From positions 1-64,000 of the forward strand of contig ONKF01000020.1 of NCBI GenBank assembly GCA_900318335.1: 64,000 nt of DNA, in the 5' to 3' direction. Positions 43,720 to 52,017 of the stretch are shown here, one piece after another; positions within the stretch are counted from its first letter, which is position 1; each line of letters begins with the position of its first letter. A model generated the notes under the pieces. That model worked only from the letters and a program-made list of their open reading frames with translations, had not been told where the DNA came from and ran no database searches. The DNA comes from an uncultured Prevotellaceae bacterium (GTDB lineage Bacteria > Bacteroidota > Bacteroidia > Bacteroidales > Muribaculaceae). A program made the translations under genes and the position numbers.

Positions 43720-44270
43720 CTTGAGTGTTCTAGAATGTAAGTCTTCACCTTTTGGGTCGCATAATGATAATTGGTCTTGAGCGTGTTGACCGACTTGCCG
43801 GTGATGCGGGCGATTTCGTCATAGTTCAACTCGTCATAGTAACGCAGGTTGAAGGCGATGCGCTGCTGGGTGGGCAACGTGAGCAGGGCCTGCTGGAACA
43901 AGATCTCGGCCTCATGCCCCTGGAGCATTGACTCGGCTTGCAGTTTGGCTGCGAGTGTGTCGCTCAGCGAATCGATGCTCTGAAACAGGTGGGTCTGCCG
44001 CCTCAGGTGTTGCAGGGCCTCGTTGGTGGCGACGCGGTAGAGCCATGTCACCATTGGGGCATCGCCTTTGTAGGTGCCGATACGGTTCAAGACCTTGATG
44101 CACGTTTCCTGCAAGACGTCCTCGGCATCGTCATGACCCACAACGATACGGCGAATGTGCCAGTAGAGCGTCTGCCCGTACTGCTTCATAAGCATCCTGA
44201 AACCCTCGTCACGGAGTGCGGGATTCTGGAGCATCTGCTGCAACGTGCTGTCGTCGGTCTGGGTTATCAT
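43716..44270 (-). CDS. ECF RNA polymerase sigma factor
   Basis: 184 residues. Region 2: YGQTLYWHIRRIVVGHDDAEDVLQETCIKV, with the DAEDVLQE signature. Region 4: LLTLPTQQRIAFNLRYYDE, then the HTH YDEIARITGKSVNTLKTNYH. This is the usual ECF layout of region 2 and region 4 with a short linker. It leads the sigma-membrane protein-Spy operon. The upstream gap (44271-44416) is shared with a divergent gene and contains a TAACTTTG box at 44358 facing the other way. Confidence 0.93.
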   Translation of the reverse strand: MITQTDDSTLQQMLQNPALRDEGFRMLMKQYGQTLYWHIRRIVVGHDDAEDVLQETCIKVLNRIGTYKGDAPMVTWLYRVATNEALQHLRRQTHLFQSIDSLSDTLAAKLQAESMLQGHEAEILFQQALLTLPTQQRIAFNLRYYDELNYDEIARITGKSVNTLKTNYHYATQKVKTYILEHSR

Positions 44271-44357
44271 GCATATATAAGATGTGGAAAATGTGGAAAA
44301 GTTAAAAACGGTGGAAAGTTTTTTCCAAAAATTGTCTCATTTTCTTGACAAAGAATT

Positions 44358-44365
44358 TAACTTTG
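44358..44365 (+). promoter_or_regulatory. -7 box before the UGSC-like gene
   Basis: TAACTTTG lies 52 bp before the ATG, in the divergent gap with the ECF sigma gene. Confidence 0.5.
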
Positions 44366-44416
44366 TCTGCCGCCCTGCATCTTATTGATGTAAAAAACCT
44401 CAAAAACCAATAGATT

Positions 44417-46522
44417 ATGATGCACAAAACTACCTTAAGGATGCTGCTTGTATTGCTCAGCATTTCGTTGTTGTCATTAACCGTGAGTGCCCAGACGTGT
44501 GACCCAAGTGGCGAGTGCGGCGGCGACGAGACCATAGGCACCTATGACGTGCTGTCGCCCGTGGGGCAATCGTCGGTCGATATGATTGAGATGGCGCCCA
44601 GGCTGGACACATTTGAAGGCAAGACCATCGCTCTGGTCGGGGGCTCGTTTATGGCGAGTGTGACCCACGTTGAACTGAAGAGGCTCATCCTCGAGTATTT
44701 CCCCACAGCCACGGTCTATGTGCTGAGCGAAATCGGCTCTGCTGGACTGTTTCCCGGCCCGCGAGTGCAGAAACCCCAGGTCATCCGATTCCAGCAGCGG
44801 CTGCAAGAGTATGGCGTGGACGCGGTGATTTCGGGTAACGGCGGTTGCGGCATCTGCACCCCCAAGGAGACCGGTAACTGCATTGCCGCCGAGTATATTG
44901 GCATCCCGTCGGTGATGATTGCCGCCCCGGGGTTTGATACCCAGGCCAAGACGACAGCCTATAACAATGGTGTGCCAGCCCTGCGTGTGGCAGTATATCC
45001 CGGCGCGTTTGCCTCACACACCGAGGAACAACTCAAGCAAAACACCCGTGAGGTGTTGTGGCCCCAGATTCTCGAGATGCTTACCGAACCCATCACGCAG
45101 CAGGAAATCGACGAGAACCAGCAGCTGCAACCCACCGACCCACAGGAAGTGGTGTTCAGCGGCACCATCGACGAGGTTAACGAGTTCTATAACGACATGA
45201 TGTGGAGCGACGGTATGCCCATTATCCCGCCCACGATTGAGCGCGTTGAGGAATTCATGAATTATACCGACTACCGCTGGAACCGCACCATTGCCGTCCT
45301 GTCACCGTCCTACCGCCAGTCACTCGTGTGGCATGTCGCTGTCAACGGCGTAATGGCCGGCTGCAAACCCGAATATATGCCCCTGCTCATCGCCTTGACC
45401 AAGGCAATGACCTCGGGCGAGTTCCGCCGGACTTTGGGCAGTACACATGCTTGGGTGCCCTATTGCTGGGTTAACGGTCCTGTGGCACGCCAGTTGGGTA
45501 TTGACCACGGCCAGGGCCAGATCAATGAACAGGCCAATGTCGCCATCGGCCGTTTCCTGAATTTGGCGATGCTCAACCTTGCGGGCTACTATGTCAAGCA
45601 GGATAGGATGGGCACCTTTGGCTACCCCGTGTCATGGTGCCTTGCCGAGGATGACGAGGCATGCTTGAGGGTGGGTTGGAATCCCCACCACGTGCGCCAG
45701 GGGTTGCAACTCAATCAGAGTGCCGTCACTGCGGCGTCCACCCTGTTGTGGGGTAACAATATGCCCCCAGCCACTACCGATGGCGAGAAAATCATGCAAT
45801 TGCTGGCATGGGATATCACCGAACGATGCCAGTTGGCGCTGGGTAGCGGTGTGCAGTTCACTAACCGCGCCATCCTCATGACCGAGGAAGTCGCCGCCCT
45901 GCTCCAGGAGCAATATGGCACCATCGATAATCTCGAGGATCAGCTGATTCTCACCGCAAGGCGTCCGCTGTATGAGCGCACCTTTGCCCACTATTATGCC
46001 AACCCGGGTAGCGCCATCGACCCTGACAAGGTGTCGTTTGAGGAATACATGCAACGCTTGCAGGAAGAGGAGAATGCCGAGATGACGGCCACTCCGGTAT
46101 GGTATGCCTGTGATGACCCCCAGATGATGACCATTCCCACGATGCAAAAGGGCGAGACGGCATTCATTGTCACTGGCGACGCTTCTCGCAACAAGATACA
46201 GACCATGCCTGGCGGCGGTATGTCCACCGTCGCAGTCGAGCTGCCCGCCGACTGGGATGCCCTCATGGAGGAGAAAGGCTATGAGCCCTTGAGGTCGTTC
46301 TACCTTGATCCCATCAATGATGAGGGGTACAACCCGGCGACCTCGGTCGATGAGATTGATGCCGTGCCTGCCCAATCACCCGCTCCCCGTGGTAACTCCA
46401 GGGTGCGCTACTATAACCTGAGGGGAAACACGAGTAACTCCCCGTTTGATGGTGTGAACATCGAGGTGACCACCAATAGCGATAATACACGCAGCGCAAA
46501 GAAGTATATCAGAGTTAATTAA
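44417..46522 (+). CDS. Secreted UGSC-like protein with C-terminal sorting cassette
   Basis: 701 residues with signal peptide LLVLLSISLLSLTVSA. The N-terminal domain holds AVISGNGGCGICTPKET at about 140-156, matching in place the Sec/Cys-containing UGSC motif of a little-studied family. The second domain starts DGMPIIPPTIERVEEF and includes VAVNGVMAGCKPEYMPLLIA, which also fits that family's C-terminal half. Enzymatic role is unknown. Secretion is unusual, as relatives I recall are cytoplasmic. The last ~40 residues (VRYYNLRGNTSNSPFDGVNI) match the end of the BspA-like protein at 25757. The next gene starts 15 bp later and is also exported. Confidence 0.65.
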   Translation: MMHKTTLRMLLVLLSISLLSLTVSAQTCDPSGECGGDETIGTYDVLSPVGQSSVDMIEMAPRLDTFEGKTIALVGGSFMASVTHVELKRLILEYFPTATVYVLSEIGSAGLFPGPRVQKPQVIRFQQRLQEYGVDAVISGNGGCGICTPKETGNCIAAEYIGIPSVMIAAPGFDTQAKTTAYNNGVPALRVAVYPGAFASHTEEQLKQNTREVLWPQILEMLTEPITQQEIDENQQLQPTDPQEVVFSGTIDEVNEFYNDMMWSDGMPIIPPTIERVEEFMNYTDYRWNRTIAVLSPSYRQSLVWHVAVNGVMAGCKPEYMPLLIALTKAMTSGEFRRTLGSTHAWVPYCWVNGPVARQLGIDHGQGQINEQANVAIGRFLNLAMLNLAGYYVKQDRMGTFGYPVSWCLAEDDEACLRVGWNPHHVRQGLQLNQSAVTAASTLLWGNNMPPATTDGEKIMQLLAWDITERCQLALGSGVQFTNRAILMTEEVAALLQEQYGTIDNLEDQLILTARRPLYERTFAHYYANPGSAIDPDKVSFEEYMQRLQEEENAEMTATPVWYACDDPQMMTIPTMQKGETAFIVTGDASRNKIQTMPGGGMSTVAVELPADWDALMEEKGYEPLRSFYLDPINDEGYNPATSVDEIDAVPAQSPAPRGNSRVRYYNLRGNTSNSPFDGVNIEVTTNSDNTRSAKKYIRVN

Positions 46523-46537
46523 GCAGATTGAAATAGG

Positions 46538-47548
46538 ATGAGAGACTTTATAAGAAATAAGATAGCTTGGCTGGTATTGGTGCTGATGCTGGCGTTGCCG
46601 CTCAATGTGGCGGCGGCCAACCTGCGTGGAGACGTGAATGATGACGGCAACGTGAATATCACCGACCTCACGGAACTTATTGATTATCTGTTGTCGGGCA
46701 ACGCAATAGAATACACGCCTGTAGCCGATGTTAATGCTGATACCGCCGTGAGCATTGCCGATGTCACGGCCCTGATCGACTATTTGCTCGGCGGCAGTGA
46801 ATTGGAGCCGATAGGAGACCCCGATGAACCGCAATATGATGAGTACACGGTAAACGGCGTGACGTTTGTCATGGTGCCTGTCGAGGGCGGTACCTTCATG
46901 ATGGGAGCCACTGCCGAGCAGGGTAGCGATGCCAGTAGCCGCGAGAAACCTGTTCATCAAGTGACCCTGACATCTTATAGCATCGGCCAGACCGAAGTGA
47001 CCCAGGAACTCTGGATAGCGGTTATGGGGACCAATCCCAGTTATTTCCCAGGCTCGTCGCATCCTGTTGAACAGGTGAGCTGGGAGGATTGTCAGGAGTT
47101 TATTGCGGCGATAAACGCCCTGACAGGCATGAACTTCAGGCTGCCCACCGAGGCCGAGTGGGAGTTTGCGGCGCGTGGTGGCAACTTGAGCGAAGGCTAC
47201 AAGTATGCCGGGAGCAACGACCTGCCCACTGTGGCATGGTACTCCTATAACGACTCTTGGGACTTCAGGGGCACTGGTGCTCATGGCACCCATGACGTGT
47301 CCACGAGGTATCCCAATGAACTGGACCTCTATGACATGAGTGGCAATGTTCACGAGTGGGTTCAGGACTGGTATGGCGATTACAGTACAGAGGCGCTGGT
47401 CGATCCCGTTGGCCCCATGACAGGCACCAACCGGGTTTATCGTGGAGGCAATTGGTACTTCGACGAGTGGTTCTGCCGCGTGTCGTTCCGCAACTCGGTG
47501 GTTCCCACCTACCATAGCCACGGCATTGGCCTAAGATTGGCATTATAA
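46538..47548 (+). CDS. Secreted FGE-sulfatase-domain protein with N-terminal dockerin-like pair
   Basis: 336 residues, signal peptide WLVLVLMLALPLNVAA. A dockerin-like pair follows at about 30-85 (GDVNDDGNVNITDL, ADVNADTAVSIADV). Residues about 100-336 are an FGE/SUMF1 domain: FVMVPVEGGTFMMGA, GQTEVTQELWIAVMG, LPTEAEWEFAARGG, DMSGNVHEWVQDWYG and VYRGGNWYFDEWFC. True formylglycine-generating enzymes have two active-site Cys in that last region; only one is seen here. It is more likely a binding or structural member than a sulfatase activator. It lies 15 bp after the UGSC-like gene, in the same transcript. Confidence 0.82.
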   Translation: MRDFIRNKIAWLVLVLMLALPLNVAAANLRGDVNDDGNVNITDLTELIDYLLSGNAIEYTPVADVNADTAVSIADVTALIDYLLGGSELEPIGDPDEPQYDEYTVNGVTFVMVPVEGGTFMMGATAEQGSDASSREKPVHQVTLTSYSIGQTEVTQELWIAVMGTNPSYFPGSSHPVEQVSWEDCQEFIAAINALTGMNFRLPTEAEWEFAARGGNLSEGYKYAGSNDLPTVAWYSYNDSWDFRGTGAHGTHDVSTRYPNELDLYDMSGNVHEWVQDWYGDYSTEALVDPVGPMTGTNRVYRGGNWYFDEWFCRVSFRNSVVPTYHSHGIGLRLAL

Positions 47549-47702
47549 ACACTGCATTCATAGCCTTCAAGCAACGGTATTATCCCCCCAGGCAGGGCGC
47601 TCATCACTATGTGGGCGCCTTGCTTATTATGACTTCCCATCCCATCAATCGGTGAGCAGGAAACTGTAATAATTGAGGATTTGAAAAAAAGTGGCACAAC
47701 TA

Positions 47703-47735
47703 TTGCAGCAGTTTATCAGGTATTTTGTAAATTTG
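47703..47735 (+). promoter_or_regulatory. Promoter of the lemA-TPM operon
   Basis: TTG (47703-47705), a 22-bp spacer and TAAATTTG (47728-47735). Confidence 0.55.
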
Positions 47736-47781
47736 CAGATTGTAGAAAAAGATTATTCACCTTATAAATAATTAATCGACA

Positions 47782-48390
47782 ATGAAAAAAGGATGTATCG
47801 GACTTATTGTCCTGGGCGTAATCGCCCTCGCTTTGTTTGGCTGGGTAAAGAACAGCTATAACGGACTCGTTCAAGATCAAGAGAGCGTAGAGACCGCATG
47901 GGCTCAGGTGGAAAACGTGTATCAGCGCCGTGCTGACCTTATCCCCAACCTGGTAGAGACCGTCAAGGGCTATGCCAAGCACGAGCAGGAGACCCTGGAA
48001 GGCGTGATTGAGGCACGTGCCAATGCTACCAAGGTGACTATCGATCCCACCAACATGACTCCCGAGGACCTGCAGAAGTATCAGGCTGCACAGGGTGACG
48101 TGACCAATGCGCTGAGCCGACTGATTGCTGTCAGCGAGAACTACCCCGACCTGAAAGCCAACCAGAACTTCCTGGAACTGCAGAATCAGCTGGAAGGCAC
48201 TGAGAACCGCATTGCTGTTGAACGCAACAAGTTTAACGAGGTGGCCCGTGGGTATAACACCAAGCGCCGCACCTTCCCCACCAACATCATCGCCAGCATC
48301 TTCAACTTTGGCGAGAAGCCTTACTTCCAGGCTCAAGAGGGCGCCGATAAGGCTCCTAAGGTGGACTTTGGCACCAGCGAGGGCAAGTAA
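47782..48390 (+). CDS. lemA: LemA family protein
   Basis: 202 residues with an N-terminal membrane anchor (IGLIVLGVIALALFGWV). The LemA helical bundle follows: YNGLVQDQESVETAWAQVEN, then YQRRADLIPNLVETVKGYA, LIAVSENYPDLKANQNFLEL and the Arg/Asn-rich ENRIAVERNKFNEVARGYN. Function is unknown, though LemA genes nearly always pair with TPM-domain genes, as here. Two TPM genes follow at 3 bp and with a 17-bp overlap, forming one operon. Confidence 0.93.
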   Translation: MKKGCIGLIVLGVIALALFGWVKNSYNGLVQDQESVETAWAQVENVYQRRADLIPNLVETVKGYAKHEQETLEGVIEARANATKVTIDPTNMTPEDLQKYQAAQGDVTNALSRLIAVSENYPDLKANQNFLELQNQLEGTENRIAVERNKFNEVARGYNTKRRTFPTNIIASIFNFGEKPYFQAQEGADKAPKVDFGTSEGK

Positions 48391-48393
48391 ACG

Positions 48394-48882
48394 ATGGCAC
48401 TGGCCGATTTCATCCCTAATGAGGGCCAACGGCGCATAGCCGATGCCATTACCGCAGCCGAGCGTCACACCACGGGCGAGATTTGTGTCCACGTGACGCC
48501 TCGATGCCGCGGTGATGTGATGAAACGTGCAGCCAGGACCTTTAACCGTCTGCACCTCTACACCACCAAGCGCCGCAATGCCGTGCTGATTTTTGTCGCC
48601 TACGAGGACCGTAAGTTTGCTATTCTGGGCGACACTGGAATCAATGCGGTGGTGCCCCAGGGATTCTGGGACGGTGAGGTCGAGGAGTTGACGCGTTTCC
48701 TCAAGGCGGGACGCCCGGTCGACGGCCTGTGTGAAATCATCGCGCACATGGGTGAGCGCCTGTCGCAGTACTTCCCTGGCGAGCGCAATGACGAGAATGA
48801 ACTGAGTAATGAAGTCTCCTTTGATGAAGGGGATGAAGATGAATCAGACGATCACGACGATGACTATGGCAACATGGAATAA
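48394..48882 (+). CDS. TPM-domain protein without signal peptide
   Basis: 162 residues. TPM (YgcG-type) alpha/beta domain: FIPNEGQRRIADAITAAERH, TTGEICVHVTPRCRG, ILGDTGINAVVPQGFWDG. The C-terminal tail is acidic (DEGDEDESDDHDDDYG). There is no signal or membrane helix, so it is probably on the inner face. The next TPM gene overlaps its end. Family members are implicated in membrane and photosystem II repair in plants; the bacterial role is unclear. Confidence 0.85.
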   Translation: MALADFIPNEGQRRIADAITAAERHTTGEICVHVTPRCRGDVMKRAARTFNRLHLYTTKRRNAVLIFVAYEDRKFAILGDTGINAVVPQGFWDGEVEELTRFLKAGRPVDGLCEIIAHMGERLSQYFPGERNDENELSNEVSFDEGDEDESDDHDDDYGNME

Positions 48883-49663
48883 AGCGAGATTGCGCTTGGC
48901 GGCATTCTTGATGCTGAGCCTCACCGCGCTTGCGGTGACGGCCCAGGTGCCCGCGCGTCCTGACCCGCCACGGCTGGTCAACGACTTTGCCGGCATCCTT
49001 GGCGATTGCCAGTGGCTTGAGGATTCACTCGAGAAGATTGCCGTCGAGACCAGCAACCAGATCTGTGTGGTCACCATGAATGATTTTGGCGACTACGACA
49101 AGGCATGGATGGCCTATAGCATCGGTCAGCAGTGGGGCGTGGGCAAGAAAGGGAACAACAATGGCGTTGTCATCCTGATCAAGCCCAAGACCGCAGACAG
49201 CAAAGGCGAAGCCTTTATCGCTCCAGGCTATGGACTTGAAGGCGCCATCACCGACGCCACCAGCACACGTATCGTCAACCAGGAAATGATTCCTTACTTT
49301 AAGGATAATGACTACCTGGGCGGCGTGTGGGCCGGAGCAAAGGTAGTGCGTGACCTGGCCACGGGTGAGTATAATGAGGAGGATTATGCCAGTCAGGGTG
49401 ACGACGAGGCGCTGTTCGCCTTGATTATGTTTATCGTTATCTTTGCGTTCTTCCTGTATCTGGCTCACAAGAGCAACCAGGGCAATAATGGTAACCGCAA
49501 CAACCGCGATACCGGCACCTGGGGCGGACCCATCATCTTCACCAGCGGCAGCGACTGGGGTCGCGGCGGCTCCTCGTGGGGCGGCGGTGGCTCGTTCGGT
49601 GGCGGCTGGGGAGGCTTTGGTGGAGGCTCGTTCGGCGGCGGTGGAGGCGGCGGCAGTTGGTAA
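48866..49663 (+). CDS. Exported TPM-domain protein with glycine-rich tail
   Basis: 265 residues from ATG 48866, which overlaps the upstream gene by 17 bp and gives the signal peptide RLAAFLMLSLTALAVTA. An upstream ATG at 48809 would only add polar residues. TPM domain: RLVNDFAGILGDCQWLEDSL, IAPGYGLEGAITDATS. A membrane helix follows (LFALIMFIVIFAFFLYLA), then a Gly/Trp/Ser-rich tail (GGGSFGGGWGGFGGGSFGGG) typical of YgcG-like proteins. Most of the protein would be periplasmic, with the tail on the other side. Confidence 0.88.
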   Translation: MATWNKARLRLAAFLMLSLTALAVTAQVPARPDPPRLVNDFAGILGDCQWLEDSLEKIAVETSNQICVVTMNDFGDYDKAWMAYSIGQQWGVGKKGNNNGVVILIKPKTADSKGEAFIAPGYGLEGAITDATSTRIVNQEMIPYFKDNDYLGGVWAGAKVVRDLATGEYNEEDYASQGDDEALFALIMFIVIFAFFLYLAHKSNQGNNGNRNNRDTGTWGGPIIFTSGSDWGRGGSSWGGGGSFGGGWGGFGGGSFGGGGGGGSW

Positions 49664-49700
49664 ACCGTCTTTAAACGCTAAACTCTAAACTTTAAACTCA

Positions 49701-49728
49701 AGTTCCAGAAGCATTGGCTTCTGGAACT
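49701..49728. terminator. Terminator shared by the TPM operon and recO
   Basis: A perfect 12-bp stem AGTTCCAGAAGC / GCTTCTGGAACT with a 4-nt loop between convergent genes. Confidence 0.85.
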
Positions 49729-49732
49729 AGTT

Positions 49733-50458
49733 TCATATGAACAGTTGCTTGAGGATGTCTGGGGAGCGCAGGGTGCCGATGGCGGCGTTGTGCAGGCGGT
49801 AGTAACCGATGATGAGGTCGAGCATGCGGTTGCGTTCCTCGCGGTTAAAGCGGAATGCCTTCATGTTGGCAAAGGTCATGCGCGATAGCAGGTGGATGAC
49901 CTGAGCCTCGCGTGGTTGCAGGTGCATGTGTCCCCGCACAGCCGCCGGGACAAATACGCCATCGGTCATGTCAAACCAATATCCGGTGCTGTAGCTCTCG
50001 ACATTGGGCTGGATTCCCAAGTGGGCGCCCAGGTGATAGAGGAAACAGATGTGGAAGTTAGCAATCTGGTCGGGCATCTGCTCCAGCAGTTGTACCGACT
50101 GCTCGATATAGCGGAATAACGGGTCATTGCCCTCGGGCTCCTGAATGACGTGGGCCAGCAGCTCGCTGATAAACATGACAATGGCATTTTTCACGGGGTC
50201 GCTGTACAAGGTCGCCAGGGGATAGTTGCGTCGCAGCTCGCGCAGGGTCGACAGGTCCCGTCCGGGACGGATGGCCGCTTCCAGGTCAATGAGCGAGAGC
50301 GGCATGAGCATCGCGTTGCGCATCCGCGCCGCGTGGGTCTTGCCCTGGGGCACGGCAAACGACATCAGCCCGTGCCTATCGGTGTAGATGTGCACGATAT
50401 TGTGCTTGTCGCTGTAGCGGATGGTGTTAAGAACAACGCCCTTTAGCTTCTCATACAT
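49733..50458 (-). CDS. recO: DNA repair protein RecO
   Basis: 241 residues. N-terminal OB fold: LKGVVLNTIRYSDKHNIVHI, then YTDRHGLMSFAVPQ. The helical C-terminal domain (AIVMFISELLAHVIQEPEGN, FHICFLYHLGAHLGIQPN) has lost the zinc Cys set, as is common in Bacteroidetes. RecO loads RecA onto SSB-coated single-stranded DNA with RecR. It is alone on its strand. Confidence 0.88.
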   Translation of the reverse strand: MYEKLKGVVLNTIRYSDKHNIVHIYTDRHGLMSFAVPQGKTHAARMRNAMLMPLSLIDLEAAIRPGRDLSTLRELRRNYPLATLYSDPVKNAIVMFISELLAHVIQEPEGNDPLFRYIEQSVQLLEQMPDQIANFHICFLYHLGAHLGIQPNVESYSTGYWFDMTDGVFVPAAVRGHMHLQPREAQVIHLLSRMTFANMKAFRFNREERNRMLDLIIGYYRLHNAAIGTLRSPDILKQLFI

Positions 50459-50542
50459 GGCGCTAATTTACTCATTATTCGCTAATCAGCAGGCATAAAA
50501 CTCAAAAAATCACAACTTTTTCCGCTTTTCGGGAAGTTAAAT

Positions 50543-50573
50543 TTTGCCAATTCAAAAAATGTTTCTAATTTTG
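50543..50573 (+). promoter_or_regulatory. Promoter of tRNA-Glu and rpsT
   Basis: TTTG (50543-50546), a 19-bp spacer and TAATTTTG (50566-50573). Transcription would start some 20 bp before the tRNA. Confidence 0.75.
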
Positions 50574-50604
50574 CAGTCGCTTTTGCGGAAAATTCCCGCA
50601 ATCT

Positions 50605-50676
50605 GGCCCATTCGTCTATCGGCTAGGACGCAAGATTTTCATTCTTGAAAGAGCAGTTCGATTCTGCTATGGGCTA
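50605..50676 (+). tRNA. tRNA-Glu (TTC), copy 1
   Basis: Acceptor stem GGCCCAT with ATGGGCT (terminal G-U pair as in other Bacteroidales tRNA-Glu), discriminator A, anticodon stem CAAGA/TCTTG with loop TTTTCAT (TTC). Identical to the copy at 50953. Confidence 0.95.
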
Positions 50677-50713
50677 CATTTAATCACTAAATATCAACGT
50701 TTTATAAATAATT

Positions 50714-50904
50714 ATGGCAAACCATAAATCAGCTATTAAGAGAATCCGTCAGAGCGAGACCCGCCGTCTTCGCAACCGTTATTACAGCAAGACCATGCGC
50801 AATGCTGTCCGCAACATTCGCAAAATGACCGACTCAGCAAGAATAAGGCTGCAAACCTCAAGTCAAAGCTCGCTCAGCACATCAACAAGCTGAACAAGGC
50901 CTAA
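50714..50904 (+). pseudogene. rpsT: Ribosomal protein S20 with internal deletion and frameshift
   Basis: The frame starts [20 protein letters not shown], clearly S20, and runs to about residue 40. After that the right sequence continues in another frame: [18 protein letters not shown], ending in TAA at 50902-50904. About 22-24 residues of the middle of S20 (in relatives the MYPGIVKMLDKLAK region) are missing. The junction is about 50831-50837. As read, translation stops at 50891-50893 after 59 residues with a wrong tail. S20 is a core 30S protein, so an assembly error is likely. It sits between two identical tRNA-Glu genes, which invite mis-assembly. Confidence 0.9.
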
Positions 50905-50952
50905 GCAATTAAGCCGTGGTGCCCCCTGCGGGTGCCTGTTCAGCTCAGGTTC

Positions 50953-51024
50953 GGCCCATTCGTCTATCGGCTAGGACGCAAGATTTTCATTCTTGAAAGA
51001 GCAGTTCGATTCTGCTATGGGCTA
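50953..51024 (+). tRNA. tRNA-Glu (TTC), copy 2
   Basis: Base-for-base identical to the copy at 50605 over 72 nt. It is probably in one transcript tRNA-rpsT-tRNA, as no promoter is seen between. Confidence 0.95.
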
Positions 51025-51029
51025 CCGCA

Positions 51030-51062
51030 GCAAAGCGCTAACGTCCGCGTTAGGCGCTTTGC
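51030..51062 (+). terminator. Hairpin after tRNA-Glu copy 2
   Basis: GCAAAGCGC-TAACG pairs with CGTTA-GGCGCTTTGC (one bulge). The T run is weak (attgtgtatttt). Confidence 0.7.
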
Positions 51063-51088
51063 ATTGTGTATTTTCCTCAACAATGATG

Positions 51089-51138
51089 CCGCCCAGGGTC
51101 TCCCGATTCATTTGGGATCCCGAAAGGGGCGGTTTTTT
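51089..51138 (+). terminator. Second terminator upstream of thyA
   Basis: CCGCCC / GGGCGG outer stem with inner GTCTCCC / GGGATCC pairing, then TTTTTT. Its T run overlaps the thyA -33 box. Confidence 0.7.
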
Positions 51139-51167
51139 GTATGGTTTTCTTTTTTTTTATAATTTTG
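51136..51167 (+). promoter_or_regulatory. Promoter of thyA-folA-lpxB
   Basis: TTTG (51136-51139), a 20-bp spacer and TAATTTTG (51160-51167): full consensus. The leader is about 25 nt. Confidence 0.8.
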
Positions 51168-51198
51168 TGGCCACTAACCATTAAACGAACAAGAGCCG

Positions 51199-51993
51199 AT
51201 GAAACAGTATCTTGACCTGGTGCGCCACGTGATGGAGCATGGTGTGGACAAGGAAGACCGCACGGGCACGGGTACCCGCAGTGTGTTTGGTTACCAGTTG
51301 CGCTGCAACCTTGCCGACGGTTTCCCGTTGCTGACGACCAAGAAGGTACACCTCAAGTCCATCATCTATGAATTGCTGTGGTTCCTGCGCGGTGACACTA
51401 ATGTGCGCTGGCTCCAGGAGCATGGTGTACGCATCTGGAACGAGTGGGCCGACGAGAATGGCGACCTGGGTCCCGTGTATGGTAGCCAATGGCGTGCATG
51501 GCCCGACGGTAATGGCGGCACGATCGACCAGATAGCACAGGTCATCGACCAGATAAAGAACACGCCAGACAGCCGTCGCATCATGGTCAGTGCCTGGAAT
51601 GTCGCCGAGGTGCCTACCATGAAGCTACCGCCCTGCCACTCGCTGTTCCAGTTCTATGTGGCACAGGGCAAATTGAGCCTGCAGCTTTATCAGCGCAGTG
51701 CCGACCTGTTCCTGGGTGTGCCGTTCAACATCGCCTCCTATGCCTTGCTGTTGATGATGGTGGCCCATGTGACGGGCCTTGAGCCGGGTGAGTTTGTGCA
51801 CACCTTCGGTGACGCCCACATCTACCGCAACCATTTTGACCAGATCAAGGAGCAGCTCTCGCGCGAACCCCGCCCGTTGCCCCGCATGATACTGAATCCC
51901 GATGTGAAGAGCATCGACGACTACAAGTATGAGGACTTCACCCTCGAGGGCTATGATCCCTGGCCCGCTATCAAGGGTGTGGTTTCGGTGTAA
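51199..51993 (+). CDS. thyA: Thymidylate synthase
   Basis: 264 residues, the E. coli length. Makes dTMP from dUMP with methylene-tetrahydrofolate. Seen: [36 protein letters not shown], the active-site Cys in [14 protein letters not shown], then [19 protein letters not shown] and [10 protein letters not shown]. It is followed 24 bp later by folA, which regenerates its folate cofactor. Confidence 0.98.
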   Translation: MKQYLDLVRHVMEHGVDKEDRTGTGTRSVFGYQLRCNLADGFPLLTTKKVHLKSIIYELLWFLRGDTNVRWLQEHGVRIWNEWADENGDLGPVYGSQWRAWPDGNGGTIDQIAQVIDQIKNTPDSRRIMVSAWNVAEVPTMKLPPCHSLFQFYVAQGKLSLQLYQRSADLFLGVPFNIASYALLLMMVAHVTGLEPGEFVHTFGDAHIYRNHFDQIKEQLSREPRPLPRMILNPDVKSIDDYKYEDFTLEGYDPWPAIKGVVSV

Positions 51994-52017
51994 TGTTCTT
52001 TATTTAGTCTGCATTAA

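Noticed and set aside
46838..47548. Sulfatase-activating enzyme
   Set aside because: One catalytic Cys is missing, and no sulfatase gene lies in the window.
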